Shown: positions 35,111 to 47,640 of the stretch, piece after piece | Layout: every line of letters starts with the position of its first letter | How positions within the stretch are numbered: the first letter of the stretch is position 1 | Assembly (NCBI GenBank): GCA_019054805.1 | Contig: JAHQIY010000010.1 | Location: 3,021,501 to 3,085,500, forward strand | Reading direction: 5' to 3' | Source of the DNA: Brachionus manjavacas | Taxonomy: Eukaryota > Rotifera > Eurotatoria > Ploima > Brachionidae | Length of the DNA stretch: 64,000 bases | Notes under the pieces: generated by a model | Told to the model about the DNA's origin: nothing | The model's database searches: none | Seen by the model: the letters and a program-made list of their open reading frames with translations, nothing else | Program-made: the position numbers and the translations under genes

Positions 35111-38100
35111 AATTATTTACCAATCAAGAAAATTTGGAAATGTACTAATTGCTCTTAAAACCTTGTTTAATTAAGTGAAAATATAATAAATTCTTTGTAA
35201 AACGTAAACGCATCTTAAGTGTTACAATTTTCTTTTTATTTTCAGGTAACTTACGTGAAAATAAACATATTCTTAAAAAAATAACAAAATTTTATATTTT
35301 GATTTTTGATCTTGATCTCAAACTTCAACTTGCCTTTAAAATGACTTTATTTGTTACTTTGACACAAGTCTGCATTAAATGAATGAATAAATCATTTTCT
35401 ACTGAATTAGCTTCCAATTTTAATTCGAATAGAATTGGTGAAATCAAAGATTTTTTTGAAACTAAAACCTAATTGAAGAATAGGCTGAATTTTAAATGAA
35501 GAAGTCTTGGTAAGAGGATTTGAACTAGTCATCATTAAAATATTTTATCTTTTAATTTTTTTCTAAATAAAATTGAAAATATGAAATTTGTTAACGTTTC
35601 GCTATACCTAAAAAACATTTCTTTAAAGCTTAGCCATTCTAAATGACTTAATTTGTAAAAAAAATTTTTTTTATAAAAGTGACTTGACTTATTGACTTAT
35701 GCAGAAGTCTCTCAAAAAAAAATTTTTATAAACTCGTTTTAACTTTTACTTCAAATTTGCCAAGAAGACTTTTTTCTGAATAAAGGAATGAAGCATCGAT
35801 GGTAAAGGGTGCTGCAATGAGCAATTGGCAAATGTTTTGTCTAAAAACAAGAAACAAATAGAACAATCGGCAATTAGAAAAAAAAGGAAGAAAAGCTTAA
35901 AAAAATATTTAGCTTTTTGAAATTCAGAGATAACTTATCTTTTTGAGTCTAGATGAAAATCAGACACTTTCCTAATTTAAAAAAGCGGGCCCGGATCGTT
36001 GGAATTCGATTTTTTAAGAAGCAAGTCGGCTTTTTATTTATAACTTCAAATATCATAAAAGCTTATCTTTATAAGCTATTAAAAACTTTAATTAAGATTT
36101 ATAATTTACATTTCCTTTTATCTTTAATAAACTTCCTCAAGATTTTTATTTTTAACGCTTTAATTATTGATTTTTGGATTTTGCTTTGATATCTTATTCA
36201 AATAATTTTATTTAAACTTTTTTCGATAAGCTAATATAATAAAATTGGATAAACATTTAGAAAATTAAAAATTTTGACTCGATGCGATGGATTTAAATAA
36301 AAAAGCAACATTCATTTAAAATTATTTTTTTAGCTTTTAAAAGAAATTTCCAGATAATTTAATTTAACGCTCTTGAGTTATTATTATTTTTTTGAATGTA
36401 ATTGAAAAACCGCGAAATCGAGCACTTTTGCTAGTCAGAATTTTTATATCTTAAAATTAAATGTGAGCCTATTGTTAAGAAATTTTGTTTTGATCTTTAT
36501 GTTAAGGATTCCAAGGATTCGCTCATTCTATATTGATTATTTATTTCATTCTAGAAATTTGAAATTTTAATTAAATTAAAAAATAAATATAAATAAATTT
36601 TTATCATTAATCACTTCTGAAAATGATTCAGAGGAACATTTAAAATTTATGAAAAGGGTATCAATACAGTCTGAGTTGATAAATATTTTTCTTTATCAAA
36701 GTTTCAAATTCCTATTTTAAATAAAAAATACCAAAAAATGAATATAGAAACTTTCTTGCTTCTTTATAATAAAATATCTATATACTTTGTAGTAAAAAAA
36801 AATTTTCTATAATTTTCATTGCTTCATTGATAAAAATTGTTTATTTTAAAAAAAAAAAATTTATACTTAATAAAAATAAAAAATATTTTAAATCAGATCT
36901 AAAATCTTGATGAAAAAAGTCGTCAATCTAATTTTGAAATTAAAATTTTTGATTTTTATTTTTAATTATCGAAAAAAAAATAGAATTTTAGCAGAGACTG
37001 AATTTAGATTTAACAAATTTGTCTTCAACTCTAACACAAATTCCATAAAAGTCCCAAAAGACAATTAAAAGTGCCTCTCATACGAAGTATTGCTAAAAGT
37101 GCATGTATGGTACCCCGCGAGCTGCTCGTCTAAAGAAAAGTTGTGAAAGACTTTAAAAAACAATGTCAATAAAAAAACAATTGGGGTTAGTTTGGAATGG
37201 AACTTATTTTTTCCTGTAGTCATTATTTGCAATTTTTTTGCTTTAGAAAAAGTTAATCTAATGAAAAAATATAAAAAATTAGTTAAATTTTTTCTGATAA
37301 GAAAGGCTCAGAAAAAAGATTAAATTTTTTAAGGAATATAGTAGATTTGTAGATCGTTTATCAGTGAGTTATTAGATAACAACAACAAAAAAAAGAAAAT
37401 TTGAAAAAATTTAAAAAATAGAATACCTCAATTCAAATTATTTAAACTAGCAAAAAATTAATAATTTTTAACTTTGAAAAAATTTAATTTTTTTAAAAGT
37501 ATTCATCTTGGAACCTAATTAATTTAAATTTTATTTTTTAGACTTAAATAGTGCAATTGGCTGTAATTATTAATTGTTATTAATAAAAAATCAAAGTATC
37601 TCTTTTAATAAGTTTAAATAATTGAATAATTTAAAAATTTATCCGGTTACAAGTTGAAATAGTTGAAAAAATTTTTTTCTTGATTGTTTTAACTCTCTCC
37701 CATAACGACGATCTGCCTAAGAAGTTCGTAGTGTCAAAAAAGAATTTTATAGAAAATAAATAAACAAAATTAGTTAAAAATGAAATTATTTATAATTGCA
37801 AAAAAAAATTAATTTAAAATAATTAAAATAATTTAAAAATATTTTTTTTTGCATGTAATCTTGAATTCTAATAATGGACAAAAAAAATTGTATCAATTTC
37901 TATTAAAATATTTTTTTTTATAATTTTATACTTTTATATTTAATTATTTTTATCAACGCCGAATCTGAATAATTTTTGAAATAAATATTAATTTTGAATA
38001 TTTCTGATTAACATCTTTTTTTATTTCGCTTTCGCGTTTTCGCGAAATTTTGTTTAGAAAAATTTCACCCAACTGAGACGAGTACCAAATTTTTTCAATT

Positions 38101-38260
38101 TAAATTACTACATCAAACCATGGATAGACAATGAGATTAAAATTTTAACTTAAAAAAAACTATTTTCCTTTTTTTACTTTTTGTATTTTATCATAATTTA
38201 AATTTATTAGGCTCTGTTCCATTTTGTGCTCTCTGTACTTTTTGTACTTTATCATCACAG
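35111..38260. other. AT-rich stretch with no recognisable gene
   Basis: About 3.1 kb of AT-rich sequence. The short open frames (for example 35953-36189) have no codon bias or motif. GACTTGACTTATTGACTTAT near 35690 is a trace of the AAGTC MITE family. Nothing else stands out. Confidence 0.6.
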
Positions 38261-38262
38261 TA

Positions 38263-38523
38263 GTTTAAAAGTCTAAAGTCAAGTCCAAGTCCGGACTTTA
38301 AATTTTTTTTTTTAAAGTCCACTTTTTTTGTTTAATTTGCTAGATGAGGTTTTATATCAAAAAATACTATTGGGTTGTCTAATGCATATAATTTGCCATA
38401 TTTCAGAATTTTAGCATAAAAGACTTGTAATTTAAAAAAAAATAAAGTCTTTGGCTCGGACTTTTGAAAAAATAAAAAAAGTCCGGACTTGGACTTGATT
38501 TGAGACTTGTGACTTTTAAACAA
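38263..38523. mobile_element. AAGTC-rich MITE
   Basis: The left part has AAAGTCAAGTCCAAGTCCGG; the right part has the complement order GTCCGGACTTGGACTTGATT ... GACTTTTAAACAACTCAG. So it is an inverted-repeat element of about 260 bp without coding content. The central text AAGTCTTTGGCTCGGACTTT also appears near 20750 and 30940. Confidence 0.65.
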
Positions 38524-38654
38524 CTCAGTTTATCATAATTTAAATTTTTTTTTAATCATTATATTATAACCTTAACGGGGTCCGGGCGGAGCCTTGGTTT
38601 TTGGATTCGGGAATTCTGGAGATAAGAAAAATATTAGTTAAGTTTAAAAATGGT

Positions 38655-39960
38655 TTTATTTTTGTGTTTGAATTACAAAATGTATCCAATGTTGAAATAA
38701 CATTGAATAATTCAAATATTTTTTTCAATTTCAAAAAAAAATAATTTCAAATTAATATTGCAAGCATGAAAAACTTTGTGTTTTTATTAAAAAATTTTGA
38801 CTTTGGGTTTGTGATATGATAACCCCTAAAGATAATATTTGTAGTTTATAAAGCTTACTATGCTCTGTTTTTCATTTTTCATAAATTGAGTATTTGTTAA
38901 AATTCACCAAACGAAAGTAAATTATCATAAAAGTAAAAATTTTATAAGAAGAAAGCAAAGTTTTCCGGGTCTAGTAGCTTAGGTAAACTATGGTTCAAAA
39001 ATTCTTGTTCTCAGATTTTATGAACTTTTAGTTCACCTCATCTAAAAATTGTTCACCCAATTTAAAAAAGCCAATGTAATGATAAAAAATAAGATAGAAA
39101 AGATAATTACATAGAGAATTTAAATTTGGGGGGAGTAGGTAAATTTTTCGAAATAGATGAATATTTGTTCTCCAAAGTCAAAAACATTAATTTTAATTTT
39201 CTTAAATTTTTTATTATTCTATGCTGAAAGGCACAGATCTTACTAGGGAGCGCATTTGGGTGTTTGGAATTGTTGAAAAAGTAATCCCAAGTCAACCAGA
39301 TCAGAGCAAATGCTAAGCTTTTTCTAAAGCTCTTTCACTTTAAAAATAAAATAATTATTAACTAATTTTTATATCAGTTTCCACAATTAGACATTCTATT
39401 AGATAGCTTTTTTCAATTTGTTCACATAATCTAAAAATCGTGCGTCTAATTCTATTTTGAACAAAAAATTGGGTGAACCAATAGTTCACAAAACCTGAGA
39501 ACAAGAATTTTTCGTATAATAAGTGAACTATAGTTCACCTAACCAACTAGACCCAGTTTTTCAGCGATTAAATATAAACTTTAATCTGAATAAATTATTT
39601 ATTTATTTTTACCTTTTTATTTATATTTTTTTATTTTATTTAACTTTATTTTTAGTTTTTTCATTTGTTTTTATTCTGAAGGAGCATTTGCTCGCTAAAA
39701 AATAAATTAATGAATTGTTTAAAATTTACAAAAGAATTTTTAATATTTTTTTTTCAAATTTCCAAATAAAAATTAAACTCATTCTTTTTCACTAAAGAAT
39801 TTAATTTCAAATATGAAAATGCTTGCAATTTTAACTTAAAATTGTTTTTTTTTCGAAAACTGAAAAAAATATCCGAATCATCGCACTTTTTCAATTTTAT
39901 TTCAACATTGGATACATTTTATAATTCAAACACAAAAAATTAAACCAATTGATATTTAAA
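38655..39960. mobile_element. Composite foldback element with inverted ends and internal LINE tail
   Basis: The outer arms (38660-38700 and 39905-39950) are inverted copies of TGTTTGAATTACAAAATGTA...CCAATGTTGAAAT. An inner pair (about 38945-39060 and 39465-39555) is also inverted: GGGTCTAG ... AACTATGGTTCA and complement, with TTGTTCTCAG in both. Between them lie the repeat with GAGCGCATTTGGGTGTTTGG (39240) and, past the inner pair, a LINE-A-like tail (GAAGGAGCATTTGCTCGC, 39675). Partial relatives are at 22640-23042 plus 23825-24025 plus 25523-25680, and at 52200-52330 plus 53040-53345. Exact ends uncertain. Confidence 0.6.
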
Positions 39961-40410
39961 ATATTGAAAAATAAATTTAAATTATGAAAAAGTATAAATT
40001 TAAATATAGAAATGATTTTAACTTTTTAAAATTATCATTGTCTTTACCTCGATTTAATAGAGATTTTATTTTTTTTATGAAAAATTTTAAGATTATTTAC
40101 TATATTTTATTTAATTTAAAATAATCTGAAATTTTTGATTTTAATTTTGCTCGAATTTAGATATGATATTAGATAAAAGCTAAATGAATACGAGAAAGAT
40201 AGAGGTTTTATTGATACATTGGATTAAAGGAAGTTAAATAATTCCTAATTTCCTATAATTTCTAGTTTAGCCTCAGTTGTTTTATCAGTCTTAGCATCAC
40301 ATGCAAGATATTTCTCACATGCAAGCTATCAACTTTGGGTCCGTAAAAACGGCTGTAAAAAACTAAAATATGAAAAAAAGTATTTATTAACGAAAAACTA
40401 TATACATTTT

Positions 40411-41020
40411 GGGTCCACATTCTCAACATACGTTAAAATCTTTTTAACATACTAAAAAATCTTCATAGCACACAAAATTTTAGTATCAACATACAAGCAT
40501 TATTAACATACATACACTAAGCAATAAATTTGAAAAGTTTTTGCCTCTTTTTTTTAATTTAAAAAAAATGAATCAAAATTCAAAATTAATGTCGACGATA
40601 AACACTGTGAATGTTAATATAAAATATGTAGTCATAATTTGGCTCTAAAAGAATTACTTGATTCAGATCAATTTATAAATAAACCGAAACGTGGTGGTCA
40701 GAAAAAGTCTGGTCCAGCTCTTGAAAAAAATTAAAATTGAAATATGTATTTAAATTGTTAATGACTTCATTTTTTTTAAATTAATTAAAATTTGATTAAA
40801 ATAATGAATAAAATTTTGATTTCGAGGTTTTCAATCTTTAATTGGGCCATTGAAATGGAAAGTGTATTTATCGGCTCTCTGTATGTTTTTAAGTTACCTT
40901 GTATATTGATCAGTTTTTTGTATGTTTATTAGGTAAAGTATGTTGTGATTAAACGAATGTATGCTAAAAAGATTTAAAGTATGCTTAGAAGATTTTTAAG
41001 TATGTTGAAACAACAATCCC
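40411..41020 (+). mobile_element. MULE-type element, 610 bp, 10-bp target duplication
   Basis: Perfect direct repeat TATACATTTT at 40401-40410 and 41021-41030. The ends start GGG and contain inverted AACATAC/GTATGTT words repeated several times on each side (TCAACATAC, TTAACATAC, AGCATAC). Inside, on the plus strand, is a decayed transposase C-terminus: HCEC-stop-YKICSH (SWIM-type C-x-C-xn-C-x-H), ALKELLDSDQFINKPKRGGQ, KKSGPALEKN and a stop. The transposase core is absent. Mutator-like by TSD length, SWIM motif and AT-hook-like tail. Confidence 0.8.
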
Positions 41021-41269
41021 TATACATTTTTTTATATTTTCGAAAATTTTTTTACATTAAAATATTGAACTAATAATTTAATTAAACCACCTTTCACTTA
41101 AATTTTGTCATCATGAGCGGCAAATTATTTATTAACTAAACAGTCCACAACCAACATCAAAACTAATTTCTGGTTCACAAAAGAAAAGATAATAAAAAAC
41201 GTTTTTCCTGGTCAAATGAATTATTTATCTGATCTTATTGATTTATAAATAAATATATCCCGTTAATGC

Positions 41270-41530
41270 GAATTAACCTATGCGAATTTAGAAACAGTTA
41301 GAAACTTAGCAACTAATTCAGCTGAGAGAATAGAAGGTTCAACAGATTCGGATATCAAGAATGAAGCAAAGAGGTTAGGCGCGAAAGATGGCACTAATAA
41401 ACAACGAGTATCAAAAATGGACCGATAATTAGCAAAAGCAAGTTTGATCAGTAAAATAAGAACTGAGGAAAATCAAAGAAAAGACCTGGATTTTTTGGAA
41501 AAATATTCAACTAATCTTAACTATTAGGAG
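41270..41530 (+). pseudogene. Unrecognised coding relic (ETVRNLATNSAERIEG...)
   Basis: A plus-strand frame reads ANLETVRNLATNSAERIEGS, KNEAKRLGAKDGTNKQRV and SKMDR, then TAA, then LAKASLISKIRTEENQRKDL, DFLEKY and a TAG. Composition is charged and helix-like and unlike the AT-rich flanks, with one stop in the middle. I cannot assign it. It could be part of a transposon ORF or a host gene fragment. Confidence 0.4.
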
Positions 41531-42974
41531 TAGTTTTTGGGATTAATTTAATTTTTTTAGTAAATTACTTTATTCTGTCATATATATTAAATAAATTATA
41601 ATTGCTTTAATAATTTCTCATTTTATATCTATGAAAAGAAGAGACAATATTCTTATTTTTTTTGGGATTAAAAAAATTGGATAATTTTCTTATTTGCAAA
41701 ACGGGATGATTTTTTGGGGATAAAAAAAACGGGATGATTTTACTATTTACCAAAATAAAACCAAATATTCAATTGACAAATTTTCAATAGAAATTTCCTT
41801 GATGCAAAAGAGACGCCTATTGATGCATTGAATCATATCCTTATTTTGAATAATCAATTGATTGTAAATCTTATTGAATATTGACAGTCATTGAGAAAAA
41901 CAATCGCACATTCGCCATTTAAACTGATTTTTTAATTAGAGATTATGCCACTTTACGCTCTGTGCACAGACAAAACTGCGCTTTAGCATAATCAAAAAAT
42001 TTAATCTAAAAGAATTTTAACAATAACAAAGATTTTGTAAAGATTTCATCTTAGCTCAATAATCAAGCATTAGCATGATTTACTTTTGTGTAAGTTAAAA
42101 ACAATTGAGTTAGTAATTCAATATATGTATAGTTGATTTTTTTACTAATTGATTCGCTAATTAGTCTTTTGTATTCATGTTTGAAATTACTTTTATTAAA
42201 ATAACAATTACCTGCATTCGTAATTGTAACTAAAAGCTTCTATTATGCAAACAATATCTTATTGAATTTGCTTTTTTTAAATCTATCTTGAGGAAAGATT
42301 TCTTATGCCTAATTAAAAAATCAGGTTTATTTACTTCAATTGCTTTTCAGCTAATTAACTTCAAGCTACGAGGGTTTGAGGACTAAAAATTATTTTTTTT
42401 GCTTGTTTTCAAATTCATGGTTGGCATCAAGAAATCATCTTACAAAGCTTGATTTAGGCAAACTAAAAATTTAGAAATCAAAAGTTAAATTTTTTTTGAA
42501 TGTCTATTAGTTTCCCCTTTCGACATTTTGAAGTTAAAATAAAAACAATTTAAATGGTCCCATGTATTACATGTTTATAAGCGGTTGTGCCTAAAAAGCG
42601 GAATCAGGAGTTCCTAAAGGGCCCAAACAGAACCAGAGTTGTTTAAAAGACTTTGACGCTAGTCTGAACAAAACACAAATTCTGATAGAAGAAGAAATTT
42701 AGAACATTTTGAATTTTTTAAATTTAGCCTTTATTTCGCGAAAAAAATTTAGCGTAGTCTTTTAAAAAAAAAAAAAATCCATTTTTTTATAATTTCTATT
42801 CAAAAAAAATTAATCGTGTCTTTGATGCATATTTTCAGCATATTTTCTTATTCGCTTCTTCTTTCAAAATTCCCTAAAAATCCTCATTTGGTTAGCTATC
42901 CAGTAGGTTGGGAGATTTCTTATCCTTAGCTAGATAATCGATGTTTTGCTCACCCAAGTAGGTTATAATTAGAC

Positions 42975-43225
42975 TTTTTTTAAGTAACAAGTCTTAAGTC
43001 AAGTCAATGATTTAATAAATCCATATTTGATACCAATAAAGTAGTTGCTTCCAAATTCCTGGCCGTTAATCTTGACCTATGGGCTCTGTAAATGTAACCA
43101 AATTTAGAAAATAATTCTTTCAACTGGTCCAGATGAAGCAGGTATTGATAAAAGCCATAACTTTGATTTAAAAAAAAAAATTTAGTCATGACTTTGACTT
43201 GAATTTTTGTGACTTATAAACAAGT
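42975..43225. mobile_element. AAGTC-rich MITE-like element
   Basis: The left side has TAACAAGTCTTAAGTCAAGT; the right side has AGTCATGACTTTGACTTGAA ... AAACAAGTCTGG, so the ends are roughly inverted. Middle sequence (43020-43180) unrelated. Similar words lie at 46225-46290. Confidence 0.4.
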
Positions 43226-43483
43226 CTGGTTATAATGCTTTCTGCGTAGTAAGACGCTAAGTCTGGCCAGATCAAGAACCCCCCTTCCGGATTGGGTCTA
43301 GTATTTTGACAACCAAAAATCTGCTCATTACAACCAAAAAACAGATTTTCACACACAACGTTTAAATTTTTTTTTTTTGATTGTGAAAATTTTTTTGTGT
43401 GCATTGAGAATTTTTAGAAAAAATATTTCACATGAAAAAAAAACTACATGAATTTCATTTCTTAAAATTGTATTATAAATATT

Positions 43484-43684
43484 ATGTTAAATTTCAAATT
43501 TCATAAAATGCCAAAAATTCTAAATTTTGAACTTGAAGCAATTTTTGGAAATTTAGAAAAAAATAAAATCGAAAAAGGCACTGAGAGAGTTTCAAAAAGA
43601 ATTGATAATGATAAAAAAGGCTCAGATGCCAAAGAAGGTAAACGTAAAAGAGGAAGACCGCCAAAATTAGAAAAAAAAATTTGA
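43484..43684 (+). CDS. Small AT-hook protein inside a MULE derivative, 66 aa
   Basis: The open frame begins at a TTG; the first ATG (43508) gives KMPKILNFELEAIFGNLEKN and on. The C-terminus is basic, with a canonical AT hook, KRKRGRPPKLEKK, then a stop. The element at 50661 encodes a similar end (KRGRPQKS), so this is best read as the C-terminal remnant of a MULE transposase whose catalytic part is gone. DNA minor-groove binding is the known role of the motif; expression is unknown. Confidence 0.5.
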   Translation: MLNFKFHKMPKILNFELEAIFGNLEKNKIEKGTERVSKRIDNDKKGSDAKEGKRKRGRPPKLEKKI

Positions 43685-43732
43685 CTCTTAATTCATCTTT
43701 TTTGTGTGTGATGAAAAATTTTTTTGTGTGTA

Positions 43733-44772
43733 CAGTGGTGTTCCGGATTTAGTAATTTACGATAATTTACGTAAAAAATAGTAAATTTACGTAAATTTAC
43801 TTGATTTTACGTAAAATTTGGTAAATTTCGATCATTTTACGTAAATTTATGTAAAAAAAAAAATGTCCAAAAAATTGAAATAATTTGGCACTTTTTAAAA
43901 AAAAATGAATTTTTGTTATCCTTCAATATTTATATCCAAAATTATGAGAAAAAAATTACCATAATTTACGTAAATTTTGGTAAAATGTAATCAATTTAAT
44001 GGTAAAAAATAGTAAAAAATGGTAAAAAATGATTATTTAAAATTTTAAATTAATTTGAAAAAAAATTTTTATTTCAATTTTTTACGTTAAAAAAATATTA
44101 TAAGTTAAAATTGCTAACATCTCATAGAGAGCGCATTTGGGTATTTGAAATTGTTAAAAGAGAAATACCAGGTCAAAAAGATCAGAGAAAATTCTAAGCT
44201 ATTTCTAAAGCTCCTTCAAAAAATAAATATTTCTCTTTTAACAATTTCAAATACCCAAATGCGCTCTCTACTTAAATCTTTGCCTTTCAACAAAAATAAT
44301 AAAAATTAAAGAAAATTAAAATTAATTTTTCACCCTTTAAGTGTTTGAAAAATTATAACCAACCTAATAATAATTTTTTTTCAAATTAATTTAAAATTTT
44401 AAATAATCACTTTTTACCATTTTTTACTATTTTTTACCATTAAATTGATTACATTTTACCAAAATTTACGTAAATTATGGTAATTTTTTTTTTCTCATAA
44501 TTTTGGATATAAATATTGAAGGATAACAAAAATTCATTTTTTTTTAAAAAGTGCCAAATTATTTCAATTTTTTGGACATTTTTTTTTTACATAAATTTAC
44601 GTAAAATGATCGAAATTTACCAAATTTTACGTAAAATCAAGTAAATTTACGTTTTTTTACTTTTGTAAATTTACGTAAATTTACAATATTTTACGTAAAA
44701 TTCGGTAAATTTACTATTTTTTACGTAAATTATCGTAAATTATCGTAAATTACTAAATCCGGAACACCACTG
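43733..44772. mobile_element. 1040-bp near-perfect palindromic element, TA flanks
   Basis: Both ends read CAGTGGTGTTCCGGATTTAG inward and are flanked by TA. The two arms (about 43733-44080 and 44380-44772) are nearly identical inverted copies, rich in TTTACGTAAA words. The right arm has about 60 extra bases. The centre (44127-44268) is a second inverted pair (GAGAGCGCATTTGGGTATTT). No ORF. The TA target and CAGTG end fit a Tc1/mariner- or pogo-mobilised foldback element. Confidence 0.85.
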
Positions 44773-45059
44773 TATATTAAAATAAAATTTATTTTATAAA
44801 AATTTTAGTAGTTTTGATCTAGAATTTTTTTAGTGTGTGAAAACCAGATTTTTGGTTGTCAAAAGACTTATCCCTTCCGGATTGTGCTCTTTGATAAAAG
44901 GAATCAATAGCTTTTTGATGCATTCATATAAATATATATGTTGGTTTATAGAATTAATGGCCGTTGTTTTTTGTGGCTAACAAGAAGATAAGAAATAGAG
45001 AATGAATTCCGTAAATTCTTCTTTAATAGTGTAAAATATTTCATTTAATTGAATATTTA

Positions 45060-45900
45060 TAGAATATTTTTGGTAACTCGTACTCAATGAAAAACTTCGG
45101 TGAATCCTCTCCAGATTTCAAAACCTTCTTCTACAAAATTTACTGCTTATCCCAAATTACCTACGGTCTTGAAAACCCAACTCTCAACTGTGAGACTAAA
45201 GCCTCTCTTAATCTCTGACAAAACAACCTAATGAGACAAACATTTAACTTTCGATCAGCATGTCTCATGCCCAGAGTGCTCAAAGTATTGAAGATATTTA
45301 ACTTTGAAGAACTTTATCTCTTCGCAGAGTTTTCTTTCATAAATTCAATCAGATTTAACCATCTTTCATCAATTTTATTTCATTCGATGAGCTAGGAAGT
45401 TCCATCAAAGCATAAAAGAATTCATTTTCAGCTGATCTTGCTCTTCTCCCCAAATTTTTTAACTTAAGCTTGTCAATAATTAAAAATAGTCCTTCCAAAC
45501 TCAAAATTCAACTCAGAGAAATCTTTAAATCAAATGATGGGATTTGTGAGTCTAAAAGACTTTGTTTGTGTAACTTGAGCTCTAAGCACTTTAGAAATAT
45601 TTTAAATGAACTATTAAAGAATTGATGAAACCTTTCACTTTGGCCAAGTTTCTCTATTAATTCTTTAATTTACTTTTTTACTTTTTTTCTTTTACTTCTC
45701 CACAATGGTGGTCAATTCCATTGAATAAATAAATATTTTTGTGAGACCTTTCATTTCTTTAATTCTTTAATTGCCAATTTTTTATTCTATTCTTTTTTCT
45801 TTTTTTTATTTTCTTAAAGTTTATATATTTTTTTCTTTTTTACATTAACTTCTTTAAAAATTGAGGTTAATTCAATTAAATAAATAAATAAATTGTATTT
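45060..45900 (+). mobile_element. LINE family B 3' end
   Basis: The plus strand reads CLSQITYGLENPTLNCETKA, NLMRQTFNFRSACLMPRVLK and NFEELYLFAEFSFINSI, parallel to the end of the RT ORF at 33.8 kb (GLKAYCHISRVLKVLKVFN). The 3' tail ending in TAAATAAATA occurs twice (about 45715-45740 and 45870-45895), so the tail was duplicated. It is 5'-truncated, with stops. Confidence 0.7.
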
Positions 45901-46443
45901 TTTAAGTAAAAAAAAATATCAGTTGCTACGGGTTGTCTAAAAAAAAAACAAATAATAATGTGAAAGAACTAATGATCACGCTAAACATAAATTCAAAATA
46001 ATATTTCAAACAATATACTTTAGACTTTATAATATTACAACATTCCACAAATGTTTATTAATCATACGGTGGAAAGCATTTGAAAAGATTATCATTACCT
46101 AGTTTTGGTCTTTGGCTTTTTATTATTTTATTAAAAATAATTCATTTTTATTTTAATTAAAGTGTGAAAGTAAAATTTATATTTTTTAAAAAAAAAATCA
46201 TTTAAATAAAATAAGTTTTAAGATGAGTTTTAAATCTCAGTCACAAAAATTTAAGTCAAAATTATGACATGACTTAATATTTTCTTTATGACTAACTAAT
46301 ACAAAAATCATAAAATTTAAAAAAATTAAATTCTATTTTTTTAATAAAAAGTGATTTTTCAGTGAAAAAACTTTATTAATTAGATTAAATAAAGCAAAAG
46401 AAGTGCTTTAAGCGTCGAATCAATTATTTTTTGATTCTAACTA

Positions 46444-46802
46444 TCTTCTTTTTTTTATTAAATAAATTGAGTTAAAGTGAAAAATCCTTCGTTATTGTTA
46501 ATTAAAAAAAAGAAAAAAAAAGTCATAGTCTGTGATTACTCATTTAAATTTATCTAAAATTTTTAGCTTATATTTTATTTCAATTTATTTTACTTTAAAT
46601 TTTTTATAAATAAAAAAATCTTAGCAGCATAAAAAAATATCATTAACATGACTTCTGAAGTAGAGTCGAGAATAAGAGTATATTTCTTGACCAAGTTGAC
46701 GATACACTCAATTAAGTTGAAAAAATGCCATATATCCAAAATTCTAAAAGAGTAAAAAACTAAAAACCAGCCATTGACAAAACTCCGAAATTCTGTTCCA
46801 CC
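46444..46802 (+). repeat. Dispersed repeat, copy 2 (pair with 30403-30698)
   Basis: Same repeat as near 30.4 kb in the same orientation, with the frame MTSEVESRIRVYFLTKLTI still open. A further open frame follows it (46774-47067, starting KLRNSVPPGASKLTSPRL), of unknown nature. Confidence 0.65.
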
Positions 46803-47329
46803 TGGAGCTTCAAAATTAACTAGTCCAAGACTTGTTACAACAAGACTTATTACTCGATTAAAAAACACTATCGATACTAATTGTTCTATGATTCATAAAC
46901 ATTGTGAGAAGTTAGACACCAATATGTTAAAAATAAGTTCATTATTGTCCAAAATTGTTCAAACGGTTGTACAAAAAATAGCAGAAAAATTGTTACAACT
47001 CTTTTTTAATTTTTTTAAATATTATTTATTTTGCTTTTATTTTACTAAATTAATGATGATGATTTGAATAAAGTGATGGTTTAATTAGATTAGTGACATT
47101 TTTCTATTTTTTGATATAAAAAAGTGAAAATTAAAAAACACCACATAAATATGAAAATTAAAGTTGAACATTTTAGAACAGAGAAAAAAAACATAAAGTT
47201 AAGCATTATTTGTCGAAAAAGTTAAAAAAACATTAATTGTTTCTTCAATAGTGAAAAAAACATTAGTTGATTCAACTGGTATAAAAACATGAGTTTATTT
47301 TTCATCTGTTAACAGTATCGAAGCTCTTA

Positions 47330-47640
47330 GCGATCATGTAATTGGAAAGACTTACAAAGACATTGACTAACTAAACTTTCCAAATGACCAACCGTTCTAA
47401 TTTGGTGTAGACATTAACGACGGGAGTGAAGAGACCCACTTTCAACTTGGTGTTACTTCTAAGTAGTTGTTGCCACACATCAAAATAGGCTCAACTTTCC
47501 ATGCAGACTGTACTTTAAAAGTCTTTTTCTTCTTATAATGTTTGGTGCGACAGATATTAAGCGTAAATTCTTTCCTATTTGCTTTATGGTTACCTCTTGT
47601 GAACAAGAAAATGAATTACGACTAAAAAATTTATGTTTTT
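47330..47640 (+). mobile_element. MULE transposase catalytic-region fragment
   Basis: The plus strand reads LLPHIKIGSTFHADCTLK; HADCT fits the first catalytic Asp of Mutator-like transposases. After a frameshift comes MFGATDIKRKFFPICFMVTS, then CEQENELR, matching the family segment F(G)xxDxxxKFFPIxxxVTSxE. Ends with a stop. Terminal repeats were not found. It may be a relative of the C-terminal half at 50661. Confidence 0.65.

Larger units (their letters stand above)
43294..44874 (+). mobile_element. MULE-derived element carrying an AT-hook ORF and a nested hairpin
   Basis: Ends GGGTCTAGTATTTTGACAAC and (right, complement) GGGATAAGTCTTTTGACAAC, extending into CAAAAATCTG. Flanked by the 9-bp duplication TTCCGGATT at 43285-43293 and 44875-44883. 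Inside are a 66-codon AT-hook ORF (43484-43684) and a 1040-bp TA-flanked palindromic element (43733-44772) that landed later. Without the nested element it is about 540 bp. Confidence 0.8.
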
